Below are positions 1 through 12,899 of a DNA stretch of 64,000 nucleotides, piece by piece. This DNA is from Quillaja saponaria (Eukaryota > Streptophyta > Magnoliopsida > Fabales > Quillajaceae). Made by a program: the position numbers and the translations under genes. Positions within the stretch are counted from its first letter, which is position 1. The number at the start of each line of letters is the position of its first letter. A model generated the notes under the pieces. It ran no database searches, was not told the origin of the DNA, and saw nothing but the letters and a program-made list of their open reading frames with translations. The DNA lies in contig CM055615.1 in the NCBI GenBank assembly GCA_029379385.1, positions 4,340,001 through 4,404,000 of the forward strand. Direction: 5' to 3'.

Positions 1-1395
1 TTAATATGTATAAAAAACAAGAAAAATTACACATCACATAATTCTTTATTGACTTTGACCTTATATTTTATTTAACTTGGTCTTATGCTTTGATTTTTTT
101 TCATCTTTTTTCTTCTTGATGGCCGAACCTTGGAGAAATTTCTGCATTACCATTATTTTTCTATTTTCTGCCGAGTTTCTTTCTTTCCTTTCATTGCTCT
201 TCCTTGCTTCCCTATTTCTCTTAGCTTCATGAACTTTCTAGTGGGCAGCCAAGAGCTTGATTTTAGCTTGCTTGAAGCACCAGCTGTGAGGTTCCTTTGA
301 TGAGCTAAGGATAAATACCCTGCGTTGATCGTGAAAGCAAGCAAGCATTTCCCTTCCAAAGAACGACTTTAATTCAAGAGTAATTAATTTCTTTCTTTAA
401 ATATATACTTAATTTTAAAAGTTTATGATCTATGATTGGTAATAGAGAAGGCTTCGTTTTTTTTTATATAGCTCTGTAGACTCCCAAGATGCCCTCCTAT
501 TCAAGCAATGTGGGACGTCAACCAACGTGGCTTTTGGTAGGTAACTTTGCGAAAGTAGGCTTAGGCTATTAGAAAAGTATTTAGAATTACTCATTTGTTC
601 AATTAACATGTTCTGAAAGGATTTTGGTTTGTTAAGAAAATAGAAATTCATGGCTTTTAAAATTTGATATGAAGAAGAACAATAAGGTCGGCAAGATTCA
701 CAAGTTTTCTTTTAGTAATTAGAGGCGTATCCAGGTTCTTGCAACCATTAGTCTGAATAATAGTTAAGTCCAACACTTCATAGTACTAAATACTAAGATA
801 AGGACTCAACCTTAACTAACGAAATTGATAATAAGTTGCTGACAACACCTCTTCAAAGTTACTAACATTATTGATGTTCCTATTATTATTTTTTACCTCA
901 AATTTTCTTTTGTGGGAAAAGAATGAGGTTGAAAGGCTACCCTAATCCTATATGATCAAATAGTCCAACTTAGCATGGAGGCCCAACCTAATTTTTGTAT
1001 TGTAGCCTTAAAATAAGCCTGATTGCCTAGAAGAACTCAATGGGTTGTGACATATAAAGAACCTTTATAAGAACTGGACTTATTTGATATTTTACTAGGA
1101 TTCCACATCATCTTATCAATGCCATTTGTATCCATATCCACCAAGCATTTAGATTCTACTTCCTCAGGGATTAGTTTATTACAAGTTCACGACCATGGAT
1201 TCTACTCTCTCTCATTTGTCACCTCATATATTCTCTTCTATTACTCTGATTTTCTTTTCAATTCACTTGTCACCAGAAGAGCATAGCTCATTTCTTTTTT
1301 GCACAACCTTTTGGATACAAGGAAAATGTTCGTTTGTTTTTTTCTCCAATTTATGCATTATTAATTCCGCAAAGCATCAAAGCTTTTTAATACGT
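1..1395. other. AT-rich non-coding stretch, no recognisable gene
   Basis: I see no conserved protein motif, structural RNA or element terminus here. The short open frames on either strand are below 75 codons, low in complexity and without recognisable similarity. The region leads directly into the DVR relic. Confidence 0.5.
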
Positions 1396-2192
1396 TTTTC
1401 TTCTCAATTCATCAAGCTATTTCAGGTAAGCCCATTTCCTCATGCTCTACCGTCTGCACCTCTAAATTTATCTGACCCCTTTAAATTTAGCAGAAAAAGA
1501 ATCAAATCCATTGCAGCTTCATCACCACCTGAAGCTATTGAAACCACCCAATCTACATTTAAAAACAAAAAACTGAAAAGATCATTTTGGTGGTTGGTTC
1601 AGTTGGGTATATTAGAAAGTTTGTGGTTACAAAGTTAGTTAAAAGAGGGTTTAATGTCATAGCCATTGCTAGAGAAAAGAGTGGAATTAGGGGTAAAAGT
1701 GAAATGAAGAGACTTTAGCTCAGTTGCATGGGGCTAAGGAGAGATTTTCAGATGTGACCCATTTGAATACTTTGGAGACATCTATGAATGATTTAGGGGT
1801 TTCAATTGATGTTGTAGTGTCTTGTCTTGCTAGCTGTGGTGGTGGAGTAAAGGATTCATGGAAGATTGATTATAAGGCAACAAAGAATAACCTTCTTGTT
1901 GGTAGGAAATATGGGGTTTCATATTTTGTCTCGCTTTCTACTATATGTATGCAGAAGCCACTTCTTGAATTTCAGCTTGCAAAGCTGTAATTTGAGGTAT
2001 AGTTAAATTGGTGAAAGATGGGAAGCCATATGTGATGTTGGGGATGGTAAATTATGTGCTTGTCAACTAAGAAGTAAGTCAAATTTGGCTTCTTTTTATT
2101 GCAGATTATGTGTTAATTGATGACAAAATAAACAAGGTTTTACCAATTGGAGGACCAAGAAAGGCATTGACACCATTGGGACGAGAGCAATA
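1396..2192 (+). pseudogene. DVR: Divinyl chlorophyllide a 8-vinyl-reductase (DVR/PCB2) pseudogene, intronless relic
   Basis: DVR is a chloroplast NADPH-dependent reductase that makes monovinyl chlorophyllide during chlorophyll synthesis. Translated pieces follow the plant DVR order: a transit-peptide-like start (from about 1396), the Rossmann strand ILVVGSVGYIRKFVV (from 1584), KRGFNVIAIAREKSGIRGKS, then HGAKERFSDV (about 1722) through VVSCLAS and DSWKIDYKATKN to KPLLEFQLAKL (ends 1987), VKDGKPYVML (about 2010), and finally DDKINKVLPIGGPRKALTPL (about 2120-2180). Lesions: an apparent 1-bp deletion after GKSEM shifts the frame near 1705; a stop follows AKL; roughly 35 residues are missing between the KFE-like segment and VKDGKPYV; another 1-bp loss lies near 2042; the last Gly of the GxxGxxG-type loop reads Arg. 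The 3' third of the enzyme is absent. No introns are seen, but the parent gene may also be intronless, so retroposition is not proven. The call rests on remembered family sequence. Confidence 0.85.
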
Positions 2193-2219
2193 AATGGTGA
2201 GTGGTTAATTGTTGTCTTT

Positions 2220-3308
2220 GGGGGCTAGAATATTATGTGTAATTGTATTTGTATTTAAATAAATGTGCAAGTGCAATGTTTTATTGAATTATTTGAATTA
2301 AGCTTGTTTGAAATTGTTTGTGGTTGATAAGGACCAACAAATTGAAAGCTTTCTGAGAAGTGATTTTTATTTCCGAAATTGAGATCCAGATGCACCTAGG
2401 ATATGTTAATTTGAAATTATGAGATATTTTAATTTTGATAAATATTTTTAAAAGTTTGAGTGCTCAGCCCTGGTGAAATGAATTATGTATGGAGATTAAT
2501 TTATTGTGTGGGCACATAAATGCCTGGTGGGGGTTATAATATTATGCAGGGCCTGAGTTACTCATTGGCCCTTTGTTTACTTTGTATGATATAATTGCTC
2601 AGGCTAATTTGTGATCCTATGAATCATGTAAGTTGGGAATTTATGACGAATACAAATGTGTATGTGTAACTTTGAATTAAGACATGAACATTGTCACATG
2701 ATGTTAGTTGACTATATATGTTATATATTTGTGTTGAGAGATACTAGTACCTCTTAGGGTACGTTTTTCCACTCACTGAGTCCATAGGATTCATCTTTTT
2801 TTTATGGATATTTTTTTTTTGTAATAAGATCTTAAGAGACGTTAACCATCAATATGGGGCTTGTCGAGGGTTTGGTAGCAAGGAAGAATTCAGAATCTCA
2901 TACTTGAAGTGAAAGGATGAAAGTTTGCAGTCACCTTAGAGCTGTGGGAGTTCCTGGTCTTATGTGGAGTAATAGTCTTGTTAATTGTTATTATGATGAA
3001 AATTGAAGCGGGGCTCTTTGTTGTCTGTTATTGTAGTTGTTATCATATAACAACAAGAATGTGTGTTTTTTTATTTTATTTTATTTTATGGGCATGTTTC
3101 CACTTTATGGGAAACTTTTGTCAAAATTTTTAAGAAATTGTTATAAGTTTCAATAAACAATTTTTTTTAGTTAACTCATATTTTATAAAATTTACTTTTA
3201 CTCTTTAGTTTAGTTAAGTGTCATGTTTGTTTCTTGTTTGAAGTTAGGGTTACAGATGTTTGGTTATCCATTCCTCTGGCCAGTCATACTTCCATGAAGG
3301 GTATAACA
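2220..3308 (+). repeat. LTR-like dispersed repeat family R1, copy 1 (plus)
   Basis: This block matches, in opposite orientation, the sequence at 3993-5090, and shorter parts match 7005-7375, 12900-13213 and 47440-47765. Shared landmarks in order are a GGTTGTGGTTRATAAGGRCCAAC-like segment, a CTCAGCCCTG segment, TGAGTTACTCATTGGCCCTTTG, GCAGAGCTC, GGCATGTTYCACTTT and a terminal GGGTATAACACC. The far end reads as the complement of TGTTACACCC, as in many plant Ty3-type LTRs. No coding domain is attached, so the superfamily is an inference. Confidence 0.6.
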
Positions 3309-3992
3309 CCTATCATCTTTTTCTTTCTCCTAAAATCCAAGAGAATCATAAACAATTGCTATAGTCAAAAGGGAAGGTTGCTGCCTTATTTTAGTACTTC
3401 GTTAAGAAGGTTGCTTAGGAAGGGGACAGTTTGTTTTGGGTTGGAAATTGGGACAACCATGCGTGAGGCAGCAACTTGATTTTGTAGGAATTTTAAATTC
3501 CAGCCCCTTACTAGTAAGTAAAGTCACCCTAGCATCTTTTCCTTTCTCCCTTAGATCTAAGGTAAGAAGCATGGATGGTGGAAGTTGTGATGAATGGGGC
3601 TACCTTATTTTGCAAGGCTGACTGTGTGGGGCTTTGGTGTTAGTCAAAGGATGGAAAAAGGGCGCTGCAGTAAAGGCTGCTAAATGCCCTATTTTTGTGT
3701 GTCTTGCAGCCGTGAAATAGGTGAGACAGTAATAACAGGGGCTGGCATAATTGCAAGGGAGTAAAAGCAGTCCCGTAATCATGTTTTTCCTCTTTTAAAA
3801 ATTGTATATAAAAGTTAGGCTGAAAGATGATTTCGAGGTGTTAAAGAGAGTTGCAATAGGGGTTAAATGTTGGAGTTTTATTGAATTAAAATCTTGATTT
3901 AGTTAAGTTAGTAATATTAATTGAATTGTTCTTAGTTTGTTTATAATAAGTTAGTTGCAATTCTTTTAAGTCTAATTAGAAATGTAAAGTGA
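3309..3992. other. Spacer between two inverted R1 repeats
   Basis: No conserved coding domain is visible. Short open frames at 3234-3621 (plus) and 3600-3782 (minus) have no recognisable similarity. The last 200 bases resemble the DNA just before 7005, suggesting that part of the flank was copied together with R1. Confidence 0.4.
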
Positions 3993-5090
3993 ATTGTTAC
4001 ACCCTCATAGAAAGATATGACTGAACGGAAGAATGAATAACCATACCCCCGTAACCCTGAATACTCAAGTATTGTGCATCTTTGACTCTTAAACAAATTA
4101 CAGTTAAGACTAATAAAATGTTACTGAATTAAAATGAAATCATAACTCTGTTATTAAACATAAAGCATTTATTGACAGTTCTGCAATGGTTTCCTGCAAA
4201 GTGGAACATGCCTATAGTACATATAAACAACCTGTTTACAAAGTCAACATGAAACCATAATATCAGAATATATAGAAGAGCTCTGCTCTTAAGAAAACAT
4301 GAAATCACCATGGTTAATTCAATATATATAATAACAATGCATAATAACTAAAGTGACTGCAAGTGTTGTCCCTTAAGCCTCAAGTATGCGATTCCAATAA
4401 TACCTTGCCGTAGTAGTGTCGGCAGGTAGCAAATCTTAATGCGGCAAACTGTATTTTCCTGATACCAAAAAAAAAAAAAAAAATAACAGAGGAAAGAGTG
4501 AGTCACAATAACTTAGTGAGCAAACCATATACCCTAAGGGTACCAAGCATCATATAACACATAATACATATATCACTAATTAATCTCATATCTAGATTTA
4601 ATTGTACACGTATGTACTTGTAATTATCATACAGTCACAATTCATATATTTCACAACATGTATCAATCAAATCAAATATCTTGAGTTCATAATTTTTAAC
4701 AAAGCAATTCAGAGTATACAAATCAAGCAAAGGGCCAATTGAGTAACTCAGCCCTGCACAATAGTATCACCCCTTACTGGGTATTTTCGTGTTGGCACAA
4801 TAGATTAATTTTCGTACATACTCTATCCCATCAGGGCTAAGCACTTAATTTTTTTTTATAAAAAAAACATTTATCAGAATCATAATATTTCAGAATATCC
4901 TAGGTAAACTTGGATTTCAATTTTGGCGATAAAAATCATTTCTCAGAAAAATCTCATTTTGTTGGCCCTTATTAACCACAACCAATATCAAATAACAAAC
5001 ATCAATCAATTATTCAAATTCACATGATTTATTGCATACAATTATCTGGCAACCAAAGTACACATAATTCACTCACAAAGTTCAAGGACA
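3993..5090 (-). repeat. LTR-like dispersed repeat family R1, copy 2 (minus)
   Basis: It begins TGTTACACCCTC at 3993 and runs as the reverse complement of copy 1. Matching landmarks include GTGGAACATGCCTATAGTAC, AGAGCTCTGCTC, GGGCCAATTGAGTAACTCAG and GTTGGCCCTTATTAACCACA. It lies about 0.7 kb from copy 1 as an inverted pair, so the two are separate insertions or a rearrangement, not the two LTRs of one element. Confidence 0.6.
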
Positions 5091-7004
5091 TGGTTCGTTA
5101 GTTTGTGTAGTTTGCGAAGGTGTCAGAATATCCTCGACACGTTATGGAGCTGAAAAACATAAATTTGTATGTTAGTTTATATAATAATTTTATAACCCAT
5201 TCTATAACTTCTCATTTATTCATATATTTGTTGCATTCACTATCTTGCAATTAATTCATTTTAAACACTTCACTAAATAATTTAAGGTAAAGTTGATTAC
5301 TTCAAATTTATTCAAGAATTCAAATTTCATAATCTAACATTAACATTGTTAAATTTCATGGTTCCAATAAGTAAAACTTATATAGATTAATTCCTACTGA
5401 GTATTTTATATTTAATTCCATATAAACATTTTATCAATTCCTTAGAATACATGACTAATCCTAATTTGTATACTTATATTTTCCAATGTAATTAACCTAA
5501 TCTTTTAAGTCTTTAAATTGCACCCAATCCACATATTGGATTTCATTAAGTTTGCCATCAACTTTCCATAGAATTTTTATTTTAAACATTGAATTCCATT
5601 ACTAATTAATTAGAATTCCCTAAACCTACAGTGCACAAGTTCTAAATTATCATAATAGAATTCCAAATTTCCTATTTCTTGTTTTCCTTAATTCATCTTC
5701 ATACTTCTAATTTAAGTCCAACTAGTCTTTAACTTAATTTACTAACTATCATTAATTTAACTTATATCTAGCAATTGAACTAATAACACTTCTTTAAATG
5801 AAACATTGTTACCTTAATTAACTACACAATCAAATTATTTTATTAAAATCCTTTAGTCTGCCACCTCATCCATAATTACTCAATAAATATATATATAACC
5901 AAAATAAAACAACTAAGTTCAAACCAGCCACTCTCACTCAAAGCAACTCCCACTCAAAGCAACTCCCACAATTAAGGCCACAAAATACCTCACAGCCAAC
6001 TTGTAAAACAGGAATAAATAAGTATGTATAGACAAAATTGTTAGAGGAATTTCCACCACATATTTCAAACATTGACCAAGACTTATTTTACTTTTTGTTT
6101 CTTTTCCTCCTTATTTCTTTGACTTGGCTGATTTTTCCCATGGAATTTCCACCACATTTGGACTTTACTTTTTCCCTTGTTCTGCTTTCTTTTCCTCATT
6201 CACGCAGCTTCCATCTCTTGATCTTTCTTCCAAGCTACCGAGTTTTCTAAAGCTCCAGGTTTGCCTTTCTTTGGTATGTTGTGCTGGTTGCCTTCCTTTA
6301 GTTCTTCAGCCGTGGTGGCAGAAAAAAGCAACAAGGCTGTCAGCCCTTATTTACTATGCGTTTCCCTCCAATTACAGCTTGCTCCTTCATGTATGGCTGT
6401 CATCCCTCTCTTGACTTGGTTTTTGATCTTATGATTGTTTGGTGTATAAATTTGCTTTTCTTGGATGGTGGTTTGTAGCCTTCCTTGGTTATGAGTTTAG
6501 CCTCCTTCCTTGTCTTTGTATGCAATTCTTTCCCCCCGACTTTACTGGGTGCGTTTCCCTTGTTCATTCGAGTATACAACGTTCTTGTGTAAGTTGTAAG
6601 CATGTGTTAGAGTTAGGGGAAAGTTTGGTGCAACAACTTCAATCTTGAATCCATGTTCTACCGTGAGTGTAGTTGCCGTTTGTATGGGTTTTGTGGCAGC
6701 CAAGTCTATGGGTTAGAGGTTCTTGGAGTTTCCTTCAATTAATGATGGTAATAATCTCCTTTTGTTAAACTTGACTATCATTTTATTTAGGGTTGGTTTT
6801 AATAACTTTTTGTTTCTATTATGGTTATTGATTTCCTTGAAGTTAAGTGTTATTCTTTTAGTCCTTATAAAAGTTAAATGTGAAGTTGGATTAAAAATTG
6901 AGTAAGAGTAACTATAAGCTAGTAATTATGTCAATGGAAGTTTGGTACTTAGTATTGTTGAATTGATGTAATTGAATTGATTCTTTGGTACATGTATGTG
7001 TATA
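5091..7004. other. AT-rich, probably retroelement-derived DNA without recognisable coding sequence
   Basis: The stretch lies between two same-orientation R1 copies (3993 and 7005). It has very AT-rich parts and a slightly less AT-rich part around 6040-6700, where open frames of 60-96 codons overlap in several frames. None shows gag, protease, reverse transcriptase or integrase motifs. If R1 is an LTR this could be a non-autonomous internal region, but no primer-binding site or polypurine tract could be defended. Confidence 0.35.
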
Positions 7005-7375
7005 CGTCACACCCTCAAATATAAGTATGACTGGCCGGAGGAATAGGTAACTATACCCCCATAATCCTGAACACTTAAGTACTATGCATCTCTAACTCAT
7101 AAACACATTACAATTAAGACTACTAAAATATTACTAAATTAAAGTAAAATCCGGACTCGACTATTAAACATAAAATGATTATTGAAAATATTAGTAGTGG
7201 TTCCCGTAAGATAGAACATGCCTATAATACATATAAACAACCTATTTACCTAAGTCAACAGTAAATCATAGTATCAGAATATATAGAAGAGCTCTGCTCC
7301 TAGCAAAACATGAACTCACCATGGTGAATTCAATAAATATCTGACAATAATGCATAACACCTAAAGTGACTGATG
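7005..7375 (-). repeat. LTR-like dispersed repeat family R1, copy 3 (partial, minus)
   Basis: This is a direct repeat of 3993-4370. Both contain a TCACACCCTC or TTACACCCTC start, ACTATACCCCC or CCATACCCCC, AACATGCCTATAATACATAT, ATATAGAAGAGCTCTGCTC and CACCATGGT. Similarity fades after the TAAAGTGACTG segment near 7373. Downstream sequence (7376-8100) is unassigned. Confidence 0.6.
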
Positions 7376-8100
7376 TTTATAGAATTTTCATACTTGAGAA
7401 TTAAATTACAAAACTCTCTAGTCTAGTGTTTCAAGATGTTAGGAACAACTTTCATTCAAATGTTCAAAGCTAATTCTATCCACAATTCCCCGACGAAGTC
7501 TTCTAGATTGCCTGAAGTTCACTAAAAATCCTGTATGACCTAGCCATAGCCTAACAGCTCTAACAAACCATATACTTGGAACCAAGCTATGAAATTTTGT
7601 AGACAACATCTTAAGATCCTTAAGCTACACTTTCTCTTTTGAACACTTAATTTAATTCAGTCCCTAAAAACTCCCGAAACCCAAGATTTCACTAATCCCC
7701 AAAGTCTGCCCTTGCATCCCGTTCAGTTACCACTTTAACCCACATTTCCTTCATTTTACTAACAACTAAACACCTTTTTGTTCATACCTTTTACTCATTT
7801 TCCAAACATCAATTTCCATGTTACTTATATTCCAACATTCACCTAGGTATTAGTTTAGTTAATCCAAGAAATCAAAGGCTTGAATTAAACATGTTTCCAA
7901 CATCAAGAGATTCAAATTCCAAAATTCCCCCATTCATTAACCCTTTAACTAACAATTCCCTAAATCTAAACCTTTACACCACACCACAAGTAAATAACTA
8001 AGTTTCAAGAATATATGGAAAAATTGAATGAATTCACACACTTTGTCTCTTTTAGGCTTTTTATCAAATACCTTAAGTGCATAAATTACTTCTATTGATG

Positions 8101-8143
<43 letters not shown>

Positions 8144-9019
8144 CCCTATCCCAATACTTCAACATACATCCCTATAATTCACATTATTTATAATCCCCAC
8201 CTAAATTAAATATCTAACTCTCATCACAAGCTTGAACTCCACATTCTAATATCAATATATTCCAACTTAAAACTTTCCTCTTCTAACATCATCTTCATTC
8301 ATCAATTTCAATTCTCATTCATCATCCTAATCTTCTCAGATTATGTTTTCCATCTTAAGAATTAACTTTATTTTTTTTTTTATAGATTTATGAATTTAAT
8401 TGTTTTGTTAGATTTATCTATTTGTTTATGAATATAAAAATGTTTTACTGGAAGGAAATTTATTTTCTTAAATACCTGATAAGTTTTTGCTATTACATAG
8501 ATATTTTTTAGTTGTTATTTTGTTCAACTAAACTATTTATTTTTTAATATTAAGAAGATTGTAATTGTTTTATGATTGTTGATTTTTTTTTTTTTGGTCC
8601 TAATTCTTTTCAATATTAATATATAAATTTATCAATAAATAATTAAGAATGAATTTCTCAATTTTTATTTAATAAGTTACAAATAACTATAATATCTTTT
8701 AATTCATCCTAATTTTATAAATTAAAATTTTAAGACAAGTCTATGAATCAAAAAAATTATTAAGAGTATAATTGTTCTTATTATAATAATATAGTTTATA
8801 TCATGAATTGAATTTTTTATTAGTTCTGTCTATTTGTATAATGTCATTAACATGATATTTTTTTTATTAGTTATAATTTCTTGATACGTATATCAATTTT
8901 GATAAACATATATGTAAATATCATAAACATGATTTATCAGAAATTAATACATTTTTTTTTGGTCCTTATTAAATCCCATTTTGCTTGATTGATTTATTTG
9001 ATTTACTAACTATCCTTTT
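7376..9019. other. AT-rich intergenic DNA
   Basis: No gene or element terminus recognised apart from the microsatellite at 8103-8143. A C-rich, T-rich strand bias runs from about 7440 to 8340. Confidence 0.4.
8103..8143. repeat. Compound (CA)n(TA)n microsatellite
   Basis: Fourteen CA dinucleotides (8103-8130) run directly into TA repeats (8131-8143). The track is uninterrupted. Confidence 0.95.
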
Positions 9020-9270
9020 TAAGCTTGATTGACTTTCATCTTTATCAATTTGTTTTCACTCCAAATATTTTGATTTATCGGTCTATCATCTCTATCATAA
9101 TTTATCAGTTTTCTTTTTCAAAATAAAATGCAATCACCCATTCAACTTTAATTTTCTTGCAATTGACATGTGGCTCTGATAGCTAACCAGTTTTCTTTAT
9201 AAAACAAAATGTAATCTCCCTTACAACTTAAAATTACTTGCAAATTAACATGTGGCCCTTATTTTTAAAA
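9020..9270 (+). repeat. Dispersed repeat, copy 1 of a ~240-bp pair
   Basis: The segment starting AAGCTTGATTGACTTTCATC and ending around TTAACATGTGGC recurs at 11695-11930 with scattered substitutions, in the same orientation. It carries no open reading frame of note. The second copy was later partly duplicated in tandem. Confidence 0.75.
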
Positions 9271-11694
9271 TTAAAGCCTTAAACTTGACAAAAAGTTTGA
9301 TCAATTATTCTATGTGAGTTTGGTAATACAAGTGATTTTTTGAAATCTGTTTTCACATAATTTTTTATTTTTTTTAACCAAACCAACAAAACAAATCACC
9401 CTTTTAACATTGGGTTCATTCTTAAAACATCATCTCAATGTTTGATTTAATTAATTCCCCTTCAACTTCCGTCTAAATCTTTTTCATAGAGCGAATTATA
9501 CTTCAAGTATTTTTAATATTCAAGGATTCTTTTTCTAAGACATTACATTTCTTTTGTTATTTGTGTTATTTACAGCCAAATCAGGAAGCAAAGAATGAAT
9601 ATTATCATTTCAATTGATTCAAAAATGGCACAGTATACAGTGCAACCAATTGGACGGTCAAATGGGTTGTCTCGTTGTATAAAAGCAATGTTGAGGAACT
9701 TGACAATCAACTTAAGCAACTGGATATAGAACAGAAATAGGAATGAACCTAATCTTGTTTGGAATAATAAATAATCCATCATTACTGAAATTTTGCCATA
9801 TCATTACCTATTGTAGATTGATAGATTCCTTTATACAGTCACTTATCAGTCTTGTTGATGACAAATTTGAGAACAAAGTGTGAGATTTCTTTATAGGATT
9901 TTGCTTGAAAATTAAGACAAACATTGATCAAGGAAGGAATACAGTTCGTGCATGGTTTCTTTATGAATTTTCTTTTTACCAAAGAAAATAAAAATTAATG
10001 CTCAAGAAAGAAATTTTTGTATAGTCTATAAGTACATGTGGAATGAAATCATTGTTCCTCACTACAATTTGTCATTTCATTAACCTTCCATTATTGATAT
10101 TTTATTATATTTCCAAGTGAACAAGAGAGTGAGTTTGGAAATAGAGGTACTTAATTTCTTTCATGCCTTCTTCATCTTCTTATGGTCCATTTATTTATCT
10201 TTTATTTGTTGATGCTGCAGCATGCACTTATTGTTAAAAGCTCAAGTGTAACTCGAAATCAAAAATAGTTTGAATTTTTCTCTATATTTGAAATTTAAAA
10301 TAATTTGAGGAAAGACATGAGTGTATAAAAAAAAAATTTGAGAAAAAAATATGAAATGAACAAGAAACCCCATCTTATATTTAGGAAAACAAGTAGTTAA
10401 TACAATTTTCTCGTTTTATCTTATTTATTTGTATTTTATATTTCATATTCACTCAACTTGTATCACGTGTTTTAGATATTATGTAATGATGTCTAATTAG
10501 AAGAAAAAAAAAATCAGACATAAATAAAGTAAGGCTACAATATTATGTATTAAAAAAAGAGAAAAAAAGATATAGGTGCATGAAATTCAATTACTCTTTT
10601 GTCCATTCTTCCAATATGAAAAACTAGATGACAACATATAAAAGAAACAAATAATAATAATAGCATGTCAACATAAATTTTAATTTTTTAACATTGTGTA
10701 CTTACTTTAACTTTTAGAGATAAAATTAAGGGTACATATCACTAAATTTGTCCATCAATCATGTTACCCACTTGTGGTATGAGCCAAAGTCACTTTGCGC
10801 ACCTGTAATTTTTTGTGTCTAACCCACATGTAGTTGCAACTAATATCTTATTACCTACTTCTCTTTATTTTATCTAATTTTTGTCATAAAATTAATTAAC
10901 TCAAACGTACTATTATCAGATTAACCTCAAGTGATGAGGCGAATGAAACATAAAATTACACTAGGCAACAAATGAACAAGAAATTGTCTTCAAATCTTTA
11001 TATATATTTCCTCAATCCCAACAATCAATTTTCAGCCTAAAAATTAGATTTTAATACTCCTACTTAGTTATATTCATAAATAATTACTGTTTTTTTTTTT
11101 TTTCACGTTTTATATTTGTTTGTTGAAAAATAAATGTGTCCACAACGCAATTAATTACTAGTATTTTGGTAAACTGATTTATATATTAATGTCATATAAA
11201 CTAAAATTGGGTTGAGAAAAAATTCAACCTTTTTGTGTTGTTCATTTGCTTGTCCAGTATAAGCATATATTTAATTAAATTGACTTGGGGTTAATTTGAT
11301 TTAATTTCAAGAAAAATACATTAAATGGAGGAAGGAGGAAATCATGTAATAAAATAATTATTGCAACCACAGGAGTTAGTGACACCAAAAATATCATATT
11401 TGGGCAAAGTTATTTTCACTTATATCACATGGACATAGTGATATTTTCCCTATAAATAATGAAATTCATAGATAAATAAAAAAAATGGTACAAAATGTAT
11501 TATACTAAGATAGAAGGATTTCATTTGAAGAAAAGTTAAAAAATAAGACTTAATTATCATTTAAAAAAAATATTATAAGCCTTTTGTTTCTTTTAATATG
11601 AAAGTATAACTTATTTTTATTTAAAAATAAAAAATAAAAAAATGTGTAATAAAAATAATTAGTTCGGAGATAATACTTTTTTTTTTTTTATTGT
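9271..11694. other. AT-rich intergenic DNA, one weak coding-like fragment
   Basis: Around 9650-9750 (plus) one frame reads NVEELDNQLKQLDIEQK then a stop, which looks like a coding remnant, but I cannot assign it. A short segment at about 10917-10985 recurs at 59915-59971. Nothing else is recognised. Confidence 0.35.
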
Positions 11695-11930
11695 TCTTTT
11701 TAAACTTGATTGACTTTCATCTTTATCAATTTGCTTTCATTCCCAACATAATTGATTTACCTATCATTATCTCTATCATAAATCATCATATTTCTTTTTC
11801 AACTTTAATTTGCTTGCAATTGACATATGGCTCTGATAACTTATGTGTTTTCTTTATCAAAACAAAATTTAATCTCCCTTACAACTTCAAATTACTGGCA
11901 AATTAACATGTGGCTCTGATTGAAAAAATT
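11695..11930 (+). repeat. Dispersed repeat, copy 2 of the ~240-bp pair
   Basis: Paralogue of 9020-9270: both share TTGATTGACTTTCATCTTTA, TTGACATRTGGCTCTGATA and AAATTAACATGTGGC. Its 3' part lies inside the first unit of the 171-bp tandem duplication. Confidence 0.75.
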
Positions 11931-12139
11931 ATGGATTTTGGGCCAACGAGAGTTTCTAAATTACAAGATTCAACTTTAATTTGCTTGCAATTGACATATG
12001 GCTCTGATAACTTATGTGTTTTCTTTATCAAAACAAAATTTAATCTCCCTTACAACTTCAAATTACTGGCAAATTAACATGTGGCTCTGATTGAAAAAAT
12101 TATGGATTTTGGGCCAACGAGAGTTTCTAAATTACAAGA
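11798..12139 (+). repeat. Perfect tandem duplication, unit 171 bp, two copies
   Basis: Unit 1 is 11798-11968 and unit 2 is 11969-12139. I see no difference between them by eye. Each starts TTCAACTTTAATTTGC and ends TCTAAATTACAAGA. The junction lies next to GAGATTC, so short matching sequence may have seeded the event. Because neighbouring repeats have diverged and this pair has not, the duplication is probably recent, unless it is an assembly artefact. Confidence 0.9.
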
Positions 12140-12480
12140 GAGATTCGGTAACTTGTGCTAGCACACAAGAAATCCCTTGATAACTCCTTTCATCTTCAAG
12201 CATGAAGATCCTTAGTTGGATTCGTTCGTGTGTATACACTCAAAGACGGGACACCTGTGTCGTTGTTATGCTTTTGATGAATCAACGAAGGAGTGAACGC
12301 CGATCAGGAATACGATGAAAGAATTAAAAGCCTCGGAGGTACACAGTTCTCTACTTGTTTAATTGTTAAACTATAATTAGGATCTTTCATATAATCATAA
12401 GGTGATTTAGGGTTAAAAGAATCAAAATTTTAAATTCTATTGCGCATATGATTGCCAAATTTTAAACTGATTCCTAACAC
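12140..12480 (+). mobile_element. 3' fragment of a Copia-type LTR
   Basis: The segment GTGCTAGCACACAAG, followed by a region resembling GTGTATACACTCA and ending near CCTAACA, resembles the last ~300 bp of the complete solo LTR at 31708-33371, which has GTGCTAGCACACAAG and GGATACACTCA and ends CCCAACA. The 5' two thirds of the LTR are missing. No internal coding region is attached. Confidence 0.55.
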
Positions 12481-12899
12481 ACTACCTGTGATTCATGGGC
12501 GTGGACCGTGACACAACGGCATTGATGCTTTAGGCGAACGTACACATCCTCGTTAGGAGCCTTGGGCCCAAGTTTCTTTTTGGGCCTCAGCCCATTTCCA
12601 ATATAATTGGGTTTTTATTTATTGGGCCTGGTTTGGCAAGTTTTGACTTAAGTAAATAAGTCATAATTTTTTGCTTAAATGGAAAGACGTTTATATTAAT
12701 AAAACAATTTCTTTTTGAACAGAAATGTTCTTTCATGGAAAAACTATAAAATCAGCATCTTTACCCACATTTTGGCATCTCTTTTCCTCCTCTACTTTCT
12801 CTCTTTCAAGTCATATACTTGAAGCCAAGGAATGGAATTTTGCAATCACATTATGCTTTGAGTGTCAGATTTTGTTTTGTATAATATTTTACTTGTTAC
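12481..12899. other. Unassigned sequence
   Basis: A slightly less AT-rich patch (12490-12640) contains several TGGGCC or GGGCCT words but no gene. The 62-codon frame at 12725-12913 has no recognisable similarity. Confidence 0.35.

Noticed and set aside
2220..5090. The two R1 copies as the LTR pair of one retrotransposon
   Set aside because: They are in opposite orientation and only about 0.7 kb apart, whereas LTRs of one element are direct repeats.
12490..12640. Cluster of TGGGCC-type words as a gene promoter
   Set aside because: No start codon with a credible frame follows and the region adjoins an LTR fragment.
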